Of a stretch of DNA of 64,000 nt, positions 1 through 13,003 are shown in pieces. The stretch covers positions 1 through 64,000 of the forward strand of contig NZ_NRRF01000023.1 of assembly GCF_016583565.1 (NCBI RefSeq), read 5' to 3'. Numbering within the stretch: the stretch's first letter is position 1; every line of letters begins with the position of its first letter. This stretch comes from Thiocystis violacea (GTDB lineage: Bacteria > Pseudomonadota > Gammaproteobacteria > Chromatiales > Chromatiaceae). The notes beneath the pieces are model-generated. The model saw only the letters and a list, made by a program, of their open reading frames with translations, did not search any database and was not told the DNA's origin. The translations under genes and the position numbers were made by a program.

Positions 1-1070
1 GCCTTGCGGCGCTTCTTGGACATGCGCTGCTTGGAGGGCTCTTGTTCCAGCAGATTCATGCAAAGGTGACGGATCGAGGTCAGAATCGCTGGAGCATGGC
101 CTTTGCGGATGCGGCAGGCGTCTTCGCGAAAGAGGACATCCAAACGCCAGTGCAGGGGATTCTCCACCCCCCAATGGCCGCGCACCGCCTCGGCAAAACG
201 CCCGGCCCGTGCCGGGATGGAATTGATGAAAAAGCGTCGTTCGAGGCTGTGATGCTCTCCGATCCAACATTCGCGCTCCACCATGCCGATGCTGTGCAGG
301 CCCTTCCACTGTGCGCTTTCCGAGAGGGTGCCCAGCTCCTCGGTGATCCAGTACCGGCGCACTTCCAGGCGCCCATGGTCCTTGTCGGTCTCCTCGGTGT
401 AATCGTAGGCAACACCCGCAAACTCACCGGCACGCGCGGTGTCGAAGAAGTCCTCGACCTCGTCGCGGAGCGTGCTCTGATTGCCTTTGAGTCCGAGGAC
501 GTAGTCGCCACCCTGCTCGATGATCTGCTCGGCGATCTTGGTCTGACAGCCCATCGCGTCGATGGTGACGATGCAGCCTTTGAGCTCAAGGAGTTCCAGC
601 AACTTCGGGATGGCTGTGATCTCGTTGGATTTCTCCTCGGTGGCTTCTTGCCCCAGCACCAGTCGATTGCGGCTCCCCCAGGCGCTGACCATGTGCAGCG
701 CCGCCTTGCCGCGGCGGCGATCACGCGAGCCACGTGCACTCTTGCCGTCGACGGCCACGATCTCCCCGTCGGTGACCGCGCTGATCGCGCGCGTCCAACT
801 GACAAAACAGGCTTGAAAGGTCTTGGGATTTAGCCGCGAAATGACGCTGGCGATACAGTCGTGCGAGGGAATCCCGTTGGCAAACGGTGCGAACTTGCGC
901 AACCACTCGAGTTTCTCTTTGCCGAATTCCTCCATCGCTTCCCAACCCTCGGCGCCACTGAGCATCGCGCAGACCACCAGCAACAGAATTTCCATGAGCG
1001 GATAACGTTTGTGGCGCTCGACGCGCGGGTCGTTAAGGGGGGCGAAATGATCGACAATACTGGCAGACAT
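1..1070 (-). CDS. ISAs1-family transposase (3' end cut by window)
   Basis: The minus-strand frame from the ATG at 1070 stays open to base 1, giving 356 codons, close to the roughly 370-380 residues usual for this family, so only the last few residues lie outside. The start is preceded by AGGAGG five bases upstream. Hallmarks of an ISAs1 (H-repeat) DDE transposase are visible: DGKSARGS with Asp108, then TIDAMGCQ with Asp171, followed by DYVLGLKGNQ. The C-terminal half has the family's RGHWGVENPLHWRLDV-type stretch. It would cut and rejoin the ends of its own element. A candidate TATAAT -10 box lies at 1129-1134 (minus strand). The gene looks intact as far as it goes. The family call is firm. 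Confidence 0.93.
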   Translation of the reverse strand, partial: MSASIVDHFAPLNDPRVERHKRYPLMEILLLVVCAMLSGAEGWEAMEEFGKEKLEWLRKFAPFANGIPSHDCIASVISRLNPKTFQACFVSWTRAISAVTDGEIVAVDGKSARGSRDRRRGKAALHMVSAWGSRNRLVLGQEATEEKSNEITAIPKLLELLELKGCIVTIDAMGCQTKIAEQIIEQGGDYVLGLKGNQSTLRDEVEDFFDTARAGEFAGVAYDYTEETDKDHGRLEVRRYWITEELGTLSESAQWKGLHSIGMVERECWIGEHHSLERRFFINSIPARAGRFAEAVRGHWGVENPLHWRLDVLFREDACRIRKGHAPAILTSIRHLCMNLLEQEPSKQRMSKKRRK

Positions 1071-1147
1071 GGGAACCTCCTGAGGCTGTTTCCCGATAGA
1101 CTGCCGCAACCGGTTCTTTTTGAAAAATATTATACGCGCTCGCCCTG
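1..1147 (-). mobile_element. ISAs1-family insertion sequence, partial
   Basis: The element carries the transposase reading leftwards out of the window. The right-hand boundary is a guess. Reading inward on the minus strand from 1147 the sequence begins CAGGGC, which resembles the ends I recall for this family, and that would leave a 77-base leader before the start codon. The other end and any target-site duplication are outside the window, so the inverted repeats cannot be paired here. Confidence 0.5.
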
Positions 1148-1218
1148 ACCATCCTAGCCACAAGGAGGGCAAGGCTTTTTTGAACTGCATCGCAAAGTCG
1201 GCACGCCAGGCGCGCCAA

Positions 1219-2292
1219 TCATGGGTAGAGAAGGAGCTCGCGGAGCACCGTGGTGGCGTAGGCGCCAGCGGGCAGGCGCAGCTCCAGGATCAGGCCCGCG
1301 TCCGACTCCGTCGCCGTCAGGTCGTCCACACGCAACCGCAGCGCACGTCGCTCCTGCGTCAAGCCGGCACGGGCGAGCCCTTGGAGCCAGACCGAAAAAG
1401 GCGCAACGACCTCCTCCTCGAGCCGAGACACGGGGCCGCGGGTCGGCAGCTCGCCCTCGCCCCAGAGCGGACCACTGGGGTGCAGATCCATGGCGGCGGC
1501 GCGCGCAACCAGGGTGTCGTCGATCGTCTCCGCCACGAAGTGAGAGTGGCTGCCATCGAGCTGGAGACAATCGCCGGGTTGGGGCTGGTCCCAGCTCCCA
1601 CGCCTCACCCGCTCGGCCAGGACCTCGTTGAAGACCTGCGAGCGGGCGGCCGAGAGCCAAAGACCCCGTTCGTGGCGCGGGACACGCCCAGCTGCGCCAG
1701 ACAGAAGCGCATGCGCGCGGAGCAAATTGCCGTCGTCGTGCCCGAAGCGCTGTTCACCGAAATAGCCCGGCACACCACGCTCGCGGATCTGGCGCAGCCT
1801 GGATTGGAGCGCATCGGGCGCGGGGGCGAAATCACGAATCAGCAGACGAAAGCGATTTCCGGCGAGTGCGCCGCGCTTGAGCTTGCGCCGATGTGGATGC
1901 TCAGCCAAGACCTCGATACCCAGGGGCTCGAGACTCGCCCAGTCGGGGCGGCCCTCACGCGGTCGCGGCACGGAAAACCACTGGAGGGTGACGGCATGGC
2001 GATCCTTGAGGCCGGCGTAGCCGACCGTGGAGGCGGGAACCTGTACCAAGGCCGCGAGCTTGCGGGCCACCCACTCGGTATTGGCGCCCGTCTTGCGGAC
2101 CCAGAGCAAGAGGTGATCGCCCTCCCCGTCCGGATCGAAACCCAGGATCTCCTCGACCTGAAAATCCTCCGCTGCGACACGGATGCGACCCTGGGCGAGC
2201 GGCTCACCATGGGCACGCGGCAGGTCGGGAACGCGGGTCCAGCCGGGGATCCCGGGATCGGGCATCTGGGGCGCGTCGCGGGGATCGAGCAC
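1219..2292 (-). CDS. truD: tRNA pseudouridine(13) synthase TruD
   Basis: A 357-residue protein that isomerises U13 of tRNA-Glu to pseudouridine. The diagnostic GLKDRHAVT motif is at residues 94-102 with the catalytic Asp97. An RxxxDFxVEE-type N-terminal motif (RIRVAAEDFQVEEIL) and GYFGEQRFGHDDGN in the middle are also typical of TruD, and the length matches the family. It lies 5 bases downstream of ispF in the same direction, the usual gammaproteobacterial ispD-ispF-truD order. surE normally follows truD, but here the IS element does. Confidence 0.95.
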   Translation of the reverse strand: MLDPRDAPQMPDPGIPGWTRVPDLPRAHGEPLAQGRIRVAAEDFQVEEILGFDPDGEGDHLLLWVRKTGANTEWVARKLAALVQVPASTVGYAGLKDRHAVTLQWFSVPRPREGRPDWASLEPLGIEVLAEHPHRRKLKRGALAGNRFRLLIRDFAPAPDALQSRLRQIRERGVPGYFGEQRFGHDDGNLLRAHALLSGAAGRVPRHERGLWLSAARSQVFNEVLAERVRRGSWDQPQPGDCLQLDGSHSHFVAETIDDTLVARAAAMDLHPSGPLWGEGELPTRGPVSRLEEEVVAPFSVWLQGLARAGLTQERRALRLRVDDLTATESDAGLILELRLPAGAYATTVLRELLLYP

Positions 2293-2297
2293 CGCGC

Positions 2298-2777
2298 TCA
2301 GCTCCCCGACTCGGTTAGCAGAACGGAGGCGGACGCCGCGATGCCCTCGCCACGACCGGTGAAGCCCATCTGCTCCATGGTGGTCGCCTTGACGTTGACA
2401 CGGGCCGGGTCGCAGCCCATGTCGCCCGCCAGGACTTCCCGCATGCCCGGAATGTGGGAGGCGAGCTTGGGGCGCTGGGCGATGATGGTCATGTCGGCGT
2501 TGTGCACGGCGAGCCCGCGCTCGCGCAGGCTCTCCATGACGCGCCGCAGCAGGATGCGGCTGTCGATGCCCGCATAGGCGTCGTCGGTATCCGGGAAGTG
2601 ACGCCCGATGTCGCCGAGTCCGGCCGCGCCCAGCAGGGCATCGCAGAGGGCGTGGATGAGGACATCACCATCCGAGTGGGCGAGCATGCCTTGGTCGTGC
2701 GGGATCTCGACTCCGCCGAGCAGCAAGGGGCGACCAGGCGCAAAACGATGGGCATCGAAGCCCTGACCGATCAACAT
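2298..2777 (-). CDS. ispF: 2-C-methyl-D-erythritol 2,4-cyclodiphosphate synthase
   Basis: A 159-residue enzyme of the MEP isoprenoid pathway that converts CDP-ME 2-phosphate to the cyclic diphosphate with release of CMP. It begins [12 protein letters not shown], where Asp8 and His10 are the metal ligands, and contains [20 protein letters not shown] and [10 protein letters not shown], all family signatures. I chose the ATG at 2777 because the conserved N terminus starts there. The open frame extends about 78 codons upstream, but that stretch is a shadow of ispD. A GGAG lies eight bases before this ATG. It lies between ispD and truD. Confidence 0.96.
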   Translation of the reverse strand: MLIGQGFDAHRFAPGRPLLLGGVEIPHDQGMLAHSDGDVLIHALCDALLGAAGLGDIGRHFPDTDDAYAGIDSRILLRRVMESLRERGLAVHNADMTIIAQRPKLASHIPGMREVLAGDMGCDPARVNVKATTMEQMGFTGRGEGIAASASVLLTESGS

Positions 2778-2877
2778 GGCTGAGTCTCCAGCCGCCAACT
2801 CGGGATCTCCAGCGGTGCCGAATGGCCCTGCCGCGAACGCCAGCGAGCGGACGACCTCTGCGGTGGCGGCAACAGCA

Positions 2878-3588
2878 TCAGTCGATACGACCTTGCTGCC
2901 GCAGGTAGAAATGGGCGAGCGGAAGGTCTTCCGCCCGCGTGATCTTGATGTTGTCCGCGTGTCCCTCGACCAGGCGCGGGGCATGCCCGAGGCGCTCGAT
3001 CGCCGAGGCATCGTCGGTCACCAGGTCATTGGCGGCCAGGGCGTCCCGCAGGGCATGGCGCAACAGACCCAGGCGAAACATCTGCGGCGTGTAGGCATGC
3101 CAGAGACCCGAGCGGTCCACGGTCCCGTCGATGCGCTGGCCGCCCTTCGCGCGCTTCATGGTGTCGCGCACCGGGATGCCGAGCAGCCCGCCGACAGGAT
3201 CATCCAGGAGGCTGTCGACGAGCCGATCCAGATCCTCCAGACGCAGGCAGGGGCGCGCGGCATCATGGACCAGGATCCAATCCTCATCCTCGGCGCGACC
3301 GTCCAGCGCCATCACGGCATTGAGCACGGAATGGCAGCGCTCGGCCCCGCCCATGGCTCGCACGACCTTGGGATGCGTTGCATAGGCCGTGGCGTTCCAG
3401 TAGCCGTCCTCGGGCCCCAGGGCGACCACGACACCGCTGATCCTCGCGTGGCTGACGAACAGCGCCAGGGTGTGCTCGATGACGGTCCGACCCGCAAGCT
3501 CGAGATACTGCTTCGGGATGGCGCTGCCCATGCGGCGCCCCACCCCGGCGGCGGGCAGGATGGCCCAGAGTCTGACCGCGGGCGTCAT
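2878..3588 (-). CDS. ispD: 2-C-methyl-D-erythritol 4-phosphate cytidylyltransferase
   Basis: A 236-residue CTP-dependent enzyme acting two steps before IspF in the MEP pathway. The nucleotide-binding motif [20 protein letters not shown] is at residues 10-29, and VHDAARP and DDASAIE follow as expected. The ATG at 3588 overlaps the ftsB stop (ATGA), which indicates translational coupling, so the longer open frame upstream is not the start. It lies about 100 bases upstream of ispF; that gap has no gene. Confidence 0.96.
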   Translation of the reverse strand: MTPAVRLWAILPAAGVGRRMGSAIPKQYLELAGRTVIEHTLALFVSHARISGVVVALGPEDGYWNATAYATHPKVVRAMGGAERCHSVLNAVMALDGRAEDEDWILVHDAARPCLRLEDLDRLVDSLLDDPVGGLLGIPVRDTMKRAKGGQRIDGTVDRSGLWHAYTPQMFRLGLLRHALRDALAANDLVTDDASAIERLGHAPRLVEGHADNIKITRAEDLPLAHFYLRQQGRID

Positions 3589-3878
3589 GGCGTCGTCTCC
3601 GGCTTGGGCGGCTCGATGACCTGAAGGAAGGTCTCGCCGGGCTTGATCATTCCGAGCTCGCTCCGCGCACGTTCTTCCACCGCCTCCAGGCCGGCGTCCA
3701 GGTCCTCGACCTCGGCCTGAAGCTCTTGATTGCGCGCCCTCAGCCGCTTGATCTCGGCCTCCTGGAGGGCGATCTCCTGCTCGAGGCCATGGAGATCGGC
3801 CAAACTGCCCTCCCCGACCCACAGCCGGTATTGGAGGGCGCCCAACAGGACGACCAGGAAGAGGTACAGCCAGCGCAT
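3585..3878 (-). CDS. ftsB: Cell division protein FtsB
   Basis: A 97-residue bitopic membrane protein. A hydrophobic segment covers residues 3-20, and a heptad-rich coiled coil runs over roughly 28-70 (LEQEIALQEAEIKRLRARNQ). The tail ends with the ERARSELGMIKPGETF motif seen in FtsB. It forms the FtsQ-FtsL-FtsB complex at the septum. Its stop overlaps the ispD start by four bases, the same pairing found in Escherichia coli. Confidence 0.94.
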   Translation of the reverse strand: MRWLYLFLVVLLGALQYRLWVGEGSLADLHGLEQEIALQEAEIKRLRARNQELQAEVEDLDAGLEAVEERARSELGMIKPGETFLQVIEPPKPETTP

Positions 3879-3938
3879 CGCGGGGCCTATTGGCTTAGCG
3901 CCCTGGATCGCATGGACCCAGGGCGAGACATGACGGGA

Positions 3939-8132
<4,194 letters not shown>

Positions 8133-8250
8133 TTACCAAAATGGCCGCATGGGCTCAATCCAGACGCTCATGAATGGCACGCTGTCGGCGGCTTTTGCGG
8201 AGCCCGTCGAAGGTCGTCGGCCGAGCACGGCCGTACACGCTTTAATGCTC

Positions 8251-8278
8251 TTGTAATCTGATATCGATCAGGTTACAA
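8251..8278. promoter_or_regulatory. 28-bp near-perfect palindrome upstream of fnr
   Basis: The arms TTGTAATCTGAT (8251-8262) and ATCAGGTTACAA (8267-8278) are inverted repeats with one mismatch around a 4-base centre, ATCG. The inner part, CTGAT-N4-ATCAG, matches the FNR/CRP half-site TGAT-N4-ATCA. Its centre is 32 bp, about three helical turns, upstream of the centre of the FNR box at 8290-8303. It may be a second, weaker FNR-family operator or the site of another dimeric regulator. Confidence 0.6.
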
Positions 8279-8289
8279 AATAATAAGTT

Positions 8290-8303
8290 TTGATCCAGAT
8301 CAA
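8290..8303. promoter_or_regulatory. FNR box, perfect consensus
   Basis: TTGAT-CCAG-ATCAA is an exact match to the FNR consensus TTGAT-N4-ATCAA. It lies 26 bases before the fnr start codon. A weak promoter can be drawn from TTGTAA (8251-8256) and TACAAA (8274-8279), which would put the box near +1 and suggest autorepression, as known for Escherichia coli fnr. The promoter assignment is inference. Confidence 0.8.
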
Positions 8304-8329
8304 ACACTCGCCCCTTTGTCGAACCGTCG

Positions 8330-9115
8330 ATGAATGCGATTGAGGACGGTCTCTTGAGCCAGCAAAAAGTGATTTCGCTAGAAACCATACGCGTCGCTTG
8401 CAAGAACTGTAGCTTGTCGTCGTTGTGTCTTCCCATGGGACTTAGCCAGGAGGACGTGGAGCGACTCGACGACATCGTCAAACGGGCGCGACCCCTGCAC
8501 CGCGGGGATTACCTCTTCCGCGAAGGCGATCGCTTCAGATCCCTGTATGTCGTGAAGACCGGTTCCGTAAAGACCTTCGCACCCAGTCCGGAAGGCAGCG
8601 AGCAGGTGCTCGGCTTCCACCTGCCCGGCGAACTCATCGGTCTCGACGCCATCGATAAGGACATCCATGCCTGCTCCGCGCGGGTGCTCGAAACCTCCGC
8701 CATCTGCGAAGTCCCCTTCGCTCACCTTGAGGAGCTGACGGCCAGCATCCCCAGCCTGCAGCACCAGATGTACCGGTTGCTGAGCAAGGAGATCAGTCAG
8801 GATACGGAAATGCTCCTACTGCTCGGCAAGAAGAACGCCGAAGAGCGCCTCGCCGCCTTCCTGCTGAGCCTCTCGCAGCGACTGCACAAGCGTGGCCTCT
8901 CGCCATCGGACTTCTACCTCAGCATGTCCAGGCACGAAATCGGCAACTACCTCGGGCTCGCCGTCGAGACCGTCAGCCGACTCTTCACCCGATTCCAGGA
9001 AGACGGCCTCATGCAGGTCGACCGCAAACACATCCAACTTCTCAACCTTCCCGCGCTAGAGACACTCGTCGTCGGCTCGGACCAGGGTCGCCGCCAGCAG
9101 CAACAGCCAGGCTAG
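8330..9115 (+). CDS. fnr: FNR-type oxygen-sensing transcription regulator
   Basis: A 261-residue Crp/Fnr-family protein. The N-terminal cluster CKNCSLSSLC gives Cys24, Cys27 and Cys33. A fourth ligand, Cys126, lies in TSAICEVPF, matching the [4Fe-4S] ligands of Escherichia coli FNR. The cyclic-nucleotide-like beta roll covers roughly 40-150. The C-terminal helix-turn-helix reads MSRHEIGNYLGLAVETVSRL, with the Glu, Ser and Arg that read TTGAT half-sites. It should switch genes for anaerobic respiration as oxygen falls. A perfect FNR box precedes it, so it probably regulates itself. There is no good Shine-Dalgarno at the ATG, and the C terminus is glutamine-rich. Confidence 0.95.
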   Translation: MNAIEDGLLSQQKVISLETIRVACKNCSLSSLCLPMGLSQEDVERLDDIVKRARPLHRGDYLFREGDRFRSLYVVKTGSVKTFAPSPEGSEQVLGFHLPGELIGLDAIDKDIHACSARVLETSAICEVPFAHLEELTASIPSLQHQMYRLLSKEISQDTEMLLLLGKKNAEERLAAFLLSLSQRLHKRGLSPSDFYLSMSRHEIGNYLGLAVETVSRLFTRFQEDGLMQVDRKHIQLLNLPALETLVVGSDQGRRQQQQPG

Positions 9116-9136
9116 CCTCGCTCCCGCCATCAGCCT

Positions 9137-9862
9137 TCAGCCATTCTCCTCGCGAAGCCAGAGACAGCCATCCGAGCTGGCAGCCGCAATGGCTGCAAGC
9201 CGCTCGGCGTGGGCCTCACAGGCCGCCGCATCGGCGCGCACGACCCGCAACCGCGGCCGATTCGGGTCGATGCGCCCGCGATGCTGCAACCGCGCCTCGG
9301 AGCCGGTCTCCTCCAGGGGATCGCCACCGAGGTGCAGGGCCACCTGCCCACCGGTCATCGCGCGGTAGACGTCCGCCAGAATCTCGGCATCGAGCAAGGC
9401 GCCGTGCAGCTCGCGGTGCGAGTTATCCACGGAGTAACGCTTACAGAGGGCGTCCAGGCCATTACGCTGCCCCGGATGGAGCTTGCGCGCCATGACGAGG
9501 GTGTCTGTCACCTCACAGAGGTCGGCGATGGCGGGGACATCCTTGCGCCAGAGCCGCAGCTCATGATCGAGGAACCCGACATCGAAGGGGGCGTTGTGAA
9601 TGATGAGTTCGGCGCCCTCGATGTACTGGACGAAACGCTCGGCGATCTCGGCGAAGCGTGGCTTATCGGCCAGGAAGGCATTGCTGATCCCGTGCACCTC
9701 CTCGGCGCCGGCGTCGATCTCCCGATCCGGCTGCAGGTACTGGTGGAAGTTGTTATGGGTCAGGCGCCGATCGATCAGCTCGACGCAGCCGATCTCGATG
9801 ATTCGATGACCTTCCCGAGGTTCAAGCCCTGTGGTCTCGGTATCGAGGACGATTTGACGCAT
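9137..9862 (-). CDS. dnaQ: DNA polymerase III epsilon subunit (3'-5' proofreading exonuclease)
   Basis: A 241-residue DEDD exonuclease that proofreads for the replicative polymerase. Exo I is LDTETTG with Asp7 and Glu9. Exo II is in HNAPFDVGFL, and Exo III is HGALLDAEILADVY with the His-Asp pair. The C-terminal 50 residues are the loosely conserved alpha-binding tail. Its ATG overlaps the rnhA stop by one base. It runs convergently towards fnr, with only 21 bases between them. Confidence 0.95.
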   Translation of the reverse strand: MRQIVLDTETTGLEPREGHRIIEIGCVELIDRRLTHNNFHQYLQPDREIDAGAEEVHGISNAFLADKPRFAEIAERFVQYIEGAELIIHNAPFDVGFLDHELRLWRKDVPAIADLCEVTDTLVMARKLHPGQRNGLDALCKRYSVDNSHRELHGALLDAEILADVYRAMTGGQVALHLGGDPLEETGSEARLQHRGRIDPNRPRLRVVRADAAACEAHAERLAAIAAASSDGCLWLREENG

Positions 9863-10305
9863 CAGCGACGACTCCGTTGCGGGATTCCACGATTGGCCAG
9901 CGCGTCGGCGCGCTCGTTCTCGGCATGACCCGCATGCCCCTTGACCCAGCGCCAGCTCACCTCATGCCCAGCCAAGGCGGCATCGAGCCGCTCCCAGAGA
10001 TCCTTGTTCTTGACGGGCTTGCGCTCGGCGGTCATCCAGCCGTTGCGTTTCCATCGCGGCATCCACTCACCGACGCCGCGCTTGACATACTGCGAGTCCG
10101 TCGTGATTTGGATGCAGGTCGTGTGCTTCAGGGATTCGAGGGCGACGATGACGGCCATCAGCTCCATCCGATTGTTGGTCGTCTCGGACTCTCCACCGCA
10201 CAACTCCTTCTCCACCTCACCCCAGCGCAGCAGCACGCCCCATCCGCCCGGACCCGGGTTGCCCTTGCAGGCGCCGTCCGTAAATGCCTCGACGCACTCA
10301 GGCAT
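9862..10305 (-). CDS. rnhA: Ribonuclease HI
   Basis: A 147-residue enzyme that cuts the RNA strand of RNA-DNA hybrids. It begins [21 protein letters not shown] with the first catalytic Asp. Glu in NNRMELMA, Asp in TTDSQYV and Asp in ENERADALA complete the DEDD set, and VKGHAGH is the handle region. I use the ATG at 10305 because the fold starts there; a frame 14 codons longer exists. It overlaps the upstream methyltransferase by 8 bases and the downstream dnaQ by one. Confidence 0.95.
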   Translation of the reverse strand: MPECVEAFTDGACKGNPGPGGWGVLLRWGEVEKELCGGESETTNNRMELMAVIVALESLKHTTCIQITTDSQYVKRGVGEWMPRWKRNGWMTAERKPVKNKDLWERLDAALAGHEVSWRWVKGHAGHAENERADALANRGIPQRSRR

Positions 10306-11077
10306 GCCCCGTCCCCCGCGTGGTCGGACGAACGGCACGGCCCGCAAGCAAGGCGCTCGGCTTGGCGCGCAGCGGCTTGACCGGGGTCAGTGTGGCGACG
10401 CGCTTGACGGCGCGGATCACATAGATACTGCCGAAAAAGGGCCAGAGACGCCGACCCAAGGTGTCCAAGGCTGCACAGCGGCGCCCAACCATCGCTCCAA
10501 ACGGGGGACAGAACATCAGAAACTCTCGCACCTCGATATCGAACCCACGCTCGCCCAACCACTCCTCGACACGCCAGGCCAGGTAGAACCGTCCGCACCA
10601 GGGCAGACGCCCCTTGGACCGCCACAACAGGCGGCGCACCCCCCAGGCGCTGAGTGCGTTGAACCCCACCACGATGACGCGACCCTCCGGAATCAGCACA
10701 CGCTCGACCTCGTCGAGAACGGCCCGCGGCTCGGGAGAGAAGTCCAGCGTGTGTGGCAGGAGCACGGCGTCGACACTGTCGGAAGCAATCGGCAACTGCG
10801 CCGGGAGCCCGACGATGCTGCCGCTCGCGCACGCAGGACTCGCGCACTCAGGAAACGACGCGACGGGCAGACGAATCCGATGCCGGATGCGACTCGACGC
10901 GAGCGCCGCGTCGAAACCGTCCGACACACCGACCTGGACCAGATAGTAGCCGAAGGTATTGGCCAGCAAACGCTGAATCGAGGCAGATTCCAACCTCGCC
11001 ACTTCCCCGCCAAGGGGTGAACGAAACCACTCGTCCAATGCTCGGAGCGACGGTACGGAGCCGGGTTCGACAGTCAT
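10298..11077 (-). CDS. SAM-dependent methyltransferase, YafS-like
   Basis: A 259-residue class I methyltransferase. The region VSDGFDAAL is a weak motif [20 protein letters not shown] is the acidic loop plus the 'PHTLDF' motif seen in YafS-type proteins, and [14 protein letters not shown] is the following strand. The substrate is not known to me. The neighbourhood (methyltransferase, rnhA and dnaQ in one direction, mltD divergent) is the same as yafS in enterobacteria, although gloB, usually beside it, is absent. The start at 11077 gives [12 protein letters not shown]; a longer frame exists. Confidence 0.85.
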   Translation of the reverse strand: MTVEPGSVPSLRALDEWFRSPLGGEVARLESASIQRLLANTFGYYLVQVGVSDGFDAALASSRIRHRIRLPVASFPECASPACASGSIVGLPAQLPIASDSVDAVLLPHTLDFSPEPRAVLDEVERVLIPEGRVIVVGFNALSAWGVRRLLWRSKGRLPWCGRFYLAWRVEEWLGERGFDIEVREFLMFCPPFGAMVGRRCAALDTLGRRLWPFFGSIYVIRAVKRVATLTPVKPLRAKPSALLAGRAVRPTTRGTGHA

Positions 11078-11180
11078 GCAGGTGCCTCGTGTGGGAGCAC
11101 ATGGTAACCGTGAACGTCGTCGATGTCCTGACGGCAAATGGCCAGTATCCGCGCAGCGGGTCTGGAATTAACGCAAGGCT

Positions 11181-11208
11181 TTGCGTATGATGCGGAGGCA
11201 AATATCAT
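11181..11208 (+). promoter_or_regulatory. Candidate sigma-70 promoter of mltD
   Basis: TTGCGT (11181-11186) and TATCAT (11203-11208) are separated by 16 bases and lie 48 bases before the mltD start. This is a visual match only. Confidence 0.35.
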
Positions 11209-11255
11209 AATGTTTCGCTCGAACAAAGAGTTACAAACATTCGACCGGGGTTCTC

Positions 11256-12698
11256 ATGTCAGAAGTCAGCCTTCTGCGGCGCTCAGCCATTGTTCTGAGT
11301 GCCCTCGCCTTGCCAATCCTTGCCGGCTGCGCCGCCAAGACAGATGTCACAGCGATCGATGAGGGCGGCTACTATGGCGCCTACGCGGGTGCGGTGTCGG
11401 CCCGCGAGTACGGTTATGTAAGACCCGCCAACGACGTCAGGGTCTCTGCTCAAACGCGGCTCGCAAGCCGCGATCAGCGCGGCGATCTCTGGTATCGGGT
11501 GCGCGCTGGCATGCAGCTCGATCTGCGCGCGGATTCACGCATCGACAGCACGGTGGAGCGCTTTCGCCGCGACCCCAGGTTCCTCGAGAAGATGTCCCAG
11601 CGGGCCTCGCCCTATCTACCGGTGATCGTCGCCGAGATCGAGCGTCGAGGATTTCCGATGGAGCTTGCGCTCCTCCCACACGTGGAAAGTCGCTACAACC
11701 CCTCGGCGACCTCGCCGAAGGCAGCTGCCGGCATGTGGCAGTTCATGCCTTATACAGCACGCGAGATGGGCCTGCGCCTCGACGGCGGCTATGACGAGCG
11801 TCGCGACGTGGTCGCCTCCACCCGAGCCGCCATGGACTACCTGGAGATGCTGAGCAAGCGCTTCGGCGGCGACTGGGAGCTGGCGATGGCCGCTTACAAT
11901 TGCGGTCCCGGGCGGATCGAATCCGCCCAGGCGGCGAATCGACGCCAGGGAAAACCGACCGATTTCTGGTCGCTCAATCTGCCGAAAGAGACCCAGAACT
12001 ACGTTCCCCAGATTCTCGCAACGGCCAAGCTGGTCGCGGATTCACGCAAATACGGCCAGCGGCTGCCGGCGATTGCCGACACCCTGCAGATGGAGATGAT
12101 CCGCGCCAGCGAGCCCATGGATCTCGTCCGGGTCGCCAAGGCCAGCGGTGTCGACATCTCCGAGCTCAAGCGCCTCAATCCCGGGGTGAACATGGGCAAG
12201 AATGGCGGTCCGCGCATCTCCAAGCTCATGGTCCCGGCTGGCCATGGCAGTAAGATCAGCGCTGCCTCCTCCAAGATCGAGGTCGGCCCCACCGGAGCAC
12301 CCGCCACATCCCGCGGCGCCGTTCGCATCCAGCAGCGTCAGCCTGCGCTCGCCGCATCCTCCCTCAACGACGTTCAAGCGCATGTCGTCAAGAATGGCGA
12401 AACGCTCGCGGCCATCGCACTGCGGCATGGCTTGGACCTCAAGACCCTGGCCGAATGGAACGGCATCTCCTCGCGCGAGCCGCTGCTTCCCGGCCAAACG
12501 CTCAACATCCCGGCCCGCCGCGCCTCCCCGGATCTGGTCAACCACAGGGTCCGCAAGGGTGACTCCGTTTCGACGATCGCGCGTCGCTATGGTGTCAGCC
12601 CCTCCGATATTCGGCGCTGGAACCATCTTGCCGACAACCGTTTGAAAACAGGTGACACCGTCCGTATCTACCGGCGCGGAGAGGCATCATCCTCCTGA
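11256..12698 (+). CDS. mltD: Membrane-bound lytic murein transglycosylase D
   Basis: A 480-residue lipoprotein that cleaves the glycan backbone of peptidoglycan. The signal peptide ends in the lipobox LAGC with Cys25. The SLT domain spans roughly 115-235, with catalytic Glu144 in PHVESRYNP and AAGMWQFMP and MAAYNCGPGRI after it. Two clear LysM repeats bind glycan, at about 375-418 and 428-472, and a degenerate one may lie near 280-327. It acts in the periplasm, anchored to a membrane. It is divergent from the yafS-like gene. Confidence 0.95.
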   Translation: MSEVSLLRRSAIVLSALALPILAGCAAKTDVTAIDEGGYYGAYAGAVSAREYGYVRPANDVRVSAQTRLASRDQRGDLWYRVRAGMQLDLRADSRIDSTVERFRRDPRFLEKMSQRASPYLPVIVAEIERRGFPMELALLPHVESRYNPSATSPKAAAGMWQFMPYTAREMGLRLDGGYDERRDVVASTRAAMDYLEMLSKRFGGDWELAMAAYNCGPGRIESAQAANRRQGKPTDFWSLNLPKETQNYVPQILATAKLVADSRKYGQRLPAIADTLQMEMIRASEPMDLVRVAKASGVDISELKRLNPGVNMGKNGGPRISKLMVPAGHGSKISAASSKIEVGPTGAPATSRGAVRIQQRQPALAASSLNDVQAHVVKNGETLAAIALRHGLDLKTLAEWNGISSREPLLPGQTLNIPARRASPDLVNHRVRKGDSVSTIARRYGVSPSDIRRWNHLADNRLKTGDTVRIYRRGEASSS

Positions 12699-13003
12699 TC
12701 GCGTACGGTGGCCAATGGGCCAGTCGTGCGTCGCTCAAGACTGGACAGCAGGAATGCTGATGGGCTCCACCTGAGAGCCCATCAGGACCTCCTGAAGCCA
12801 GATTCCCTGCGCCCCCCCACCAACGGCGAGAACCACATCCGCCGTCTCAGGCATCGGACGTTTTCGATCGCCCCCAAGCGCACGCCAGCGCACCCTTGAT
12901 CACGCCCCTCTCGAATCGCTGGTTTGCGCCCAAGGCCATCCAGATCTGGACGCGGCTCCACGCGTTCGAACGCATGTTGGTGTCCGAGGATGCCCTGGCA
13001 TCG
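12699..13003. other. Intergenic region between mltD and an L,D-transpeptidase
   Basis: This is 305 bases in which I see no conserved coding frame. The downstream gene's frame is open here from a TTG at 12896, but that translation looks non-conserved. Confidence 0.5.

Noticed and set aside
80..805. 241-codon minus-strand frame inside the IS element
   Set aside because: It is an out-of-frame shadow. The real transposase frame begins at 1070 and carries the DDE motifs.
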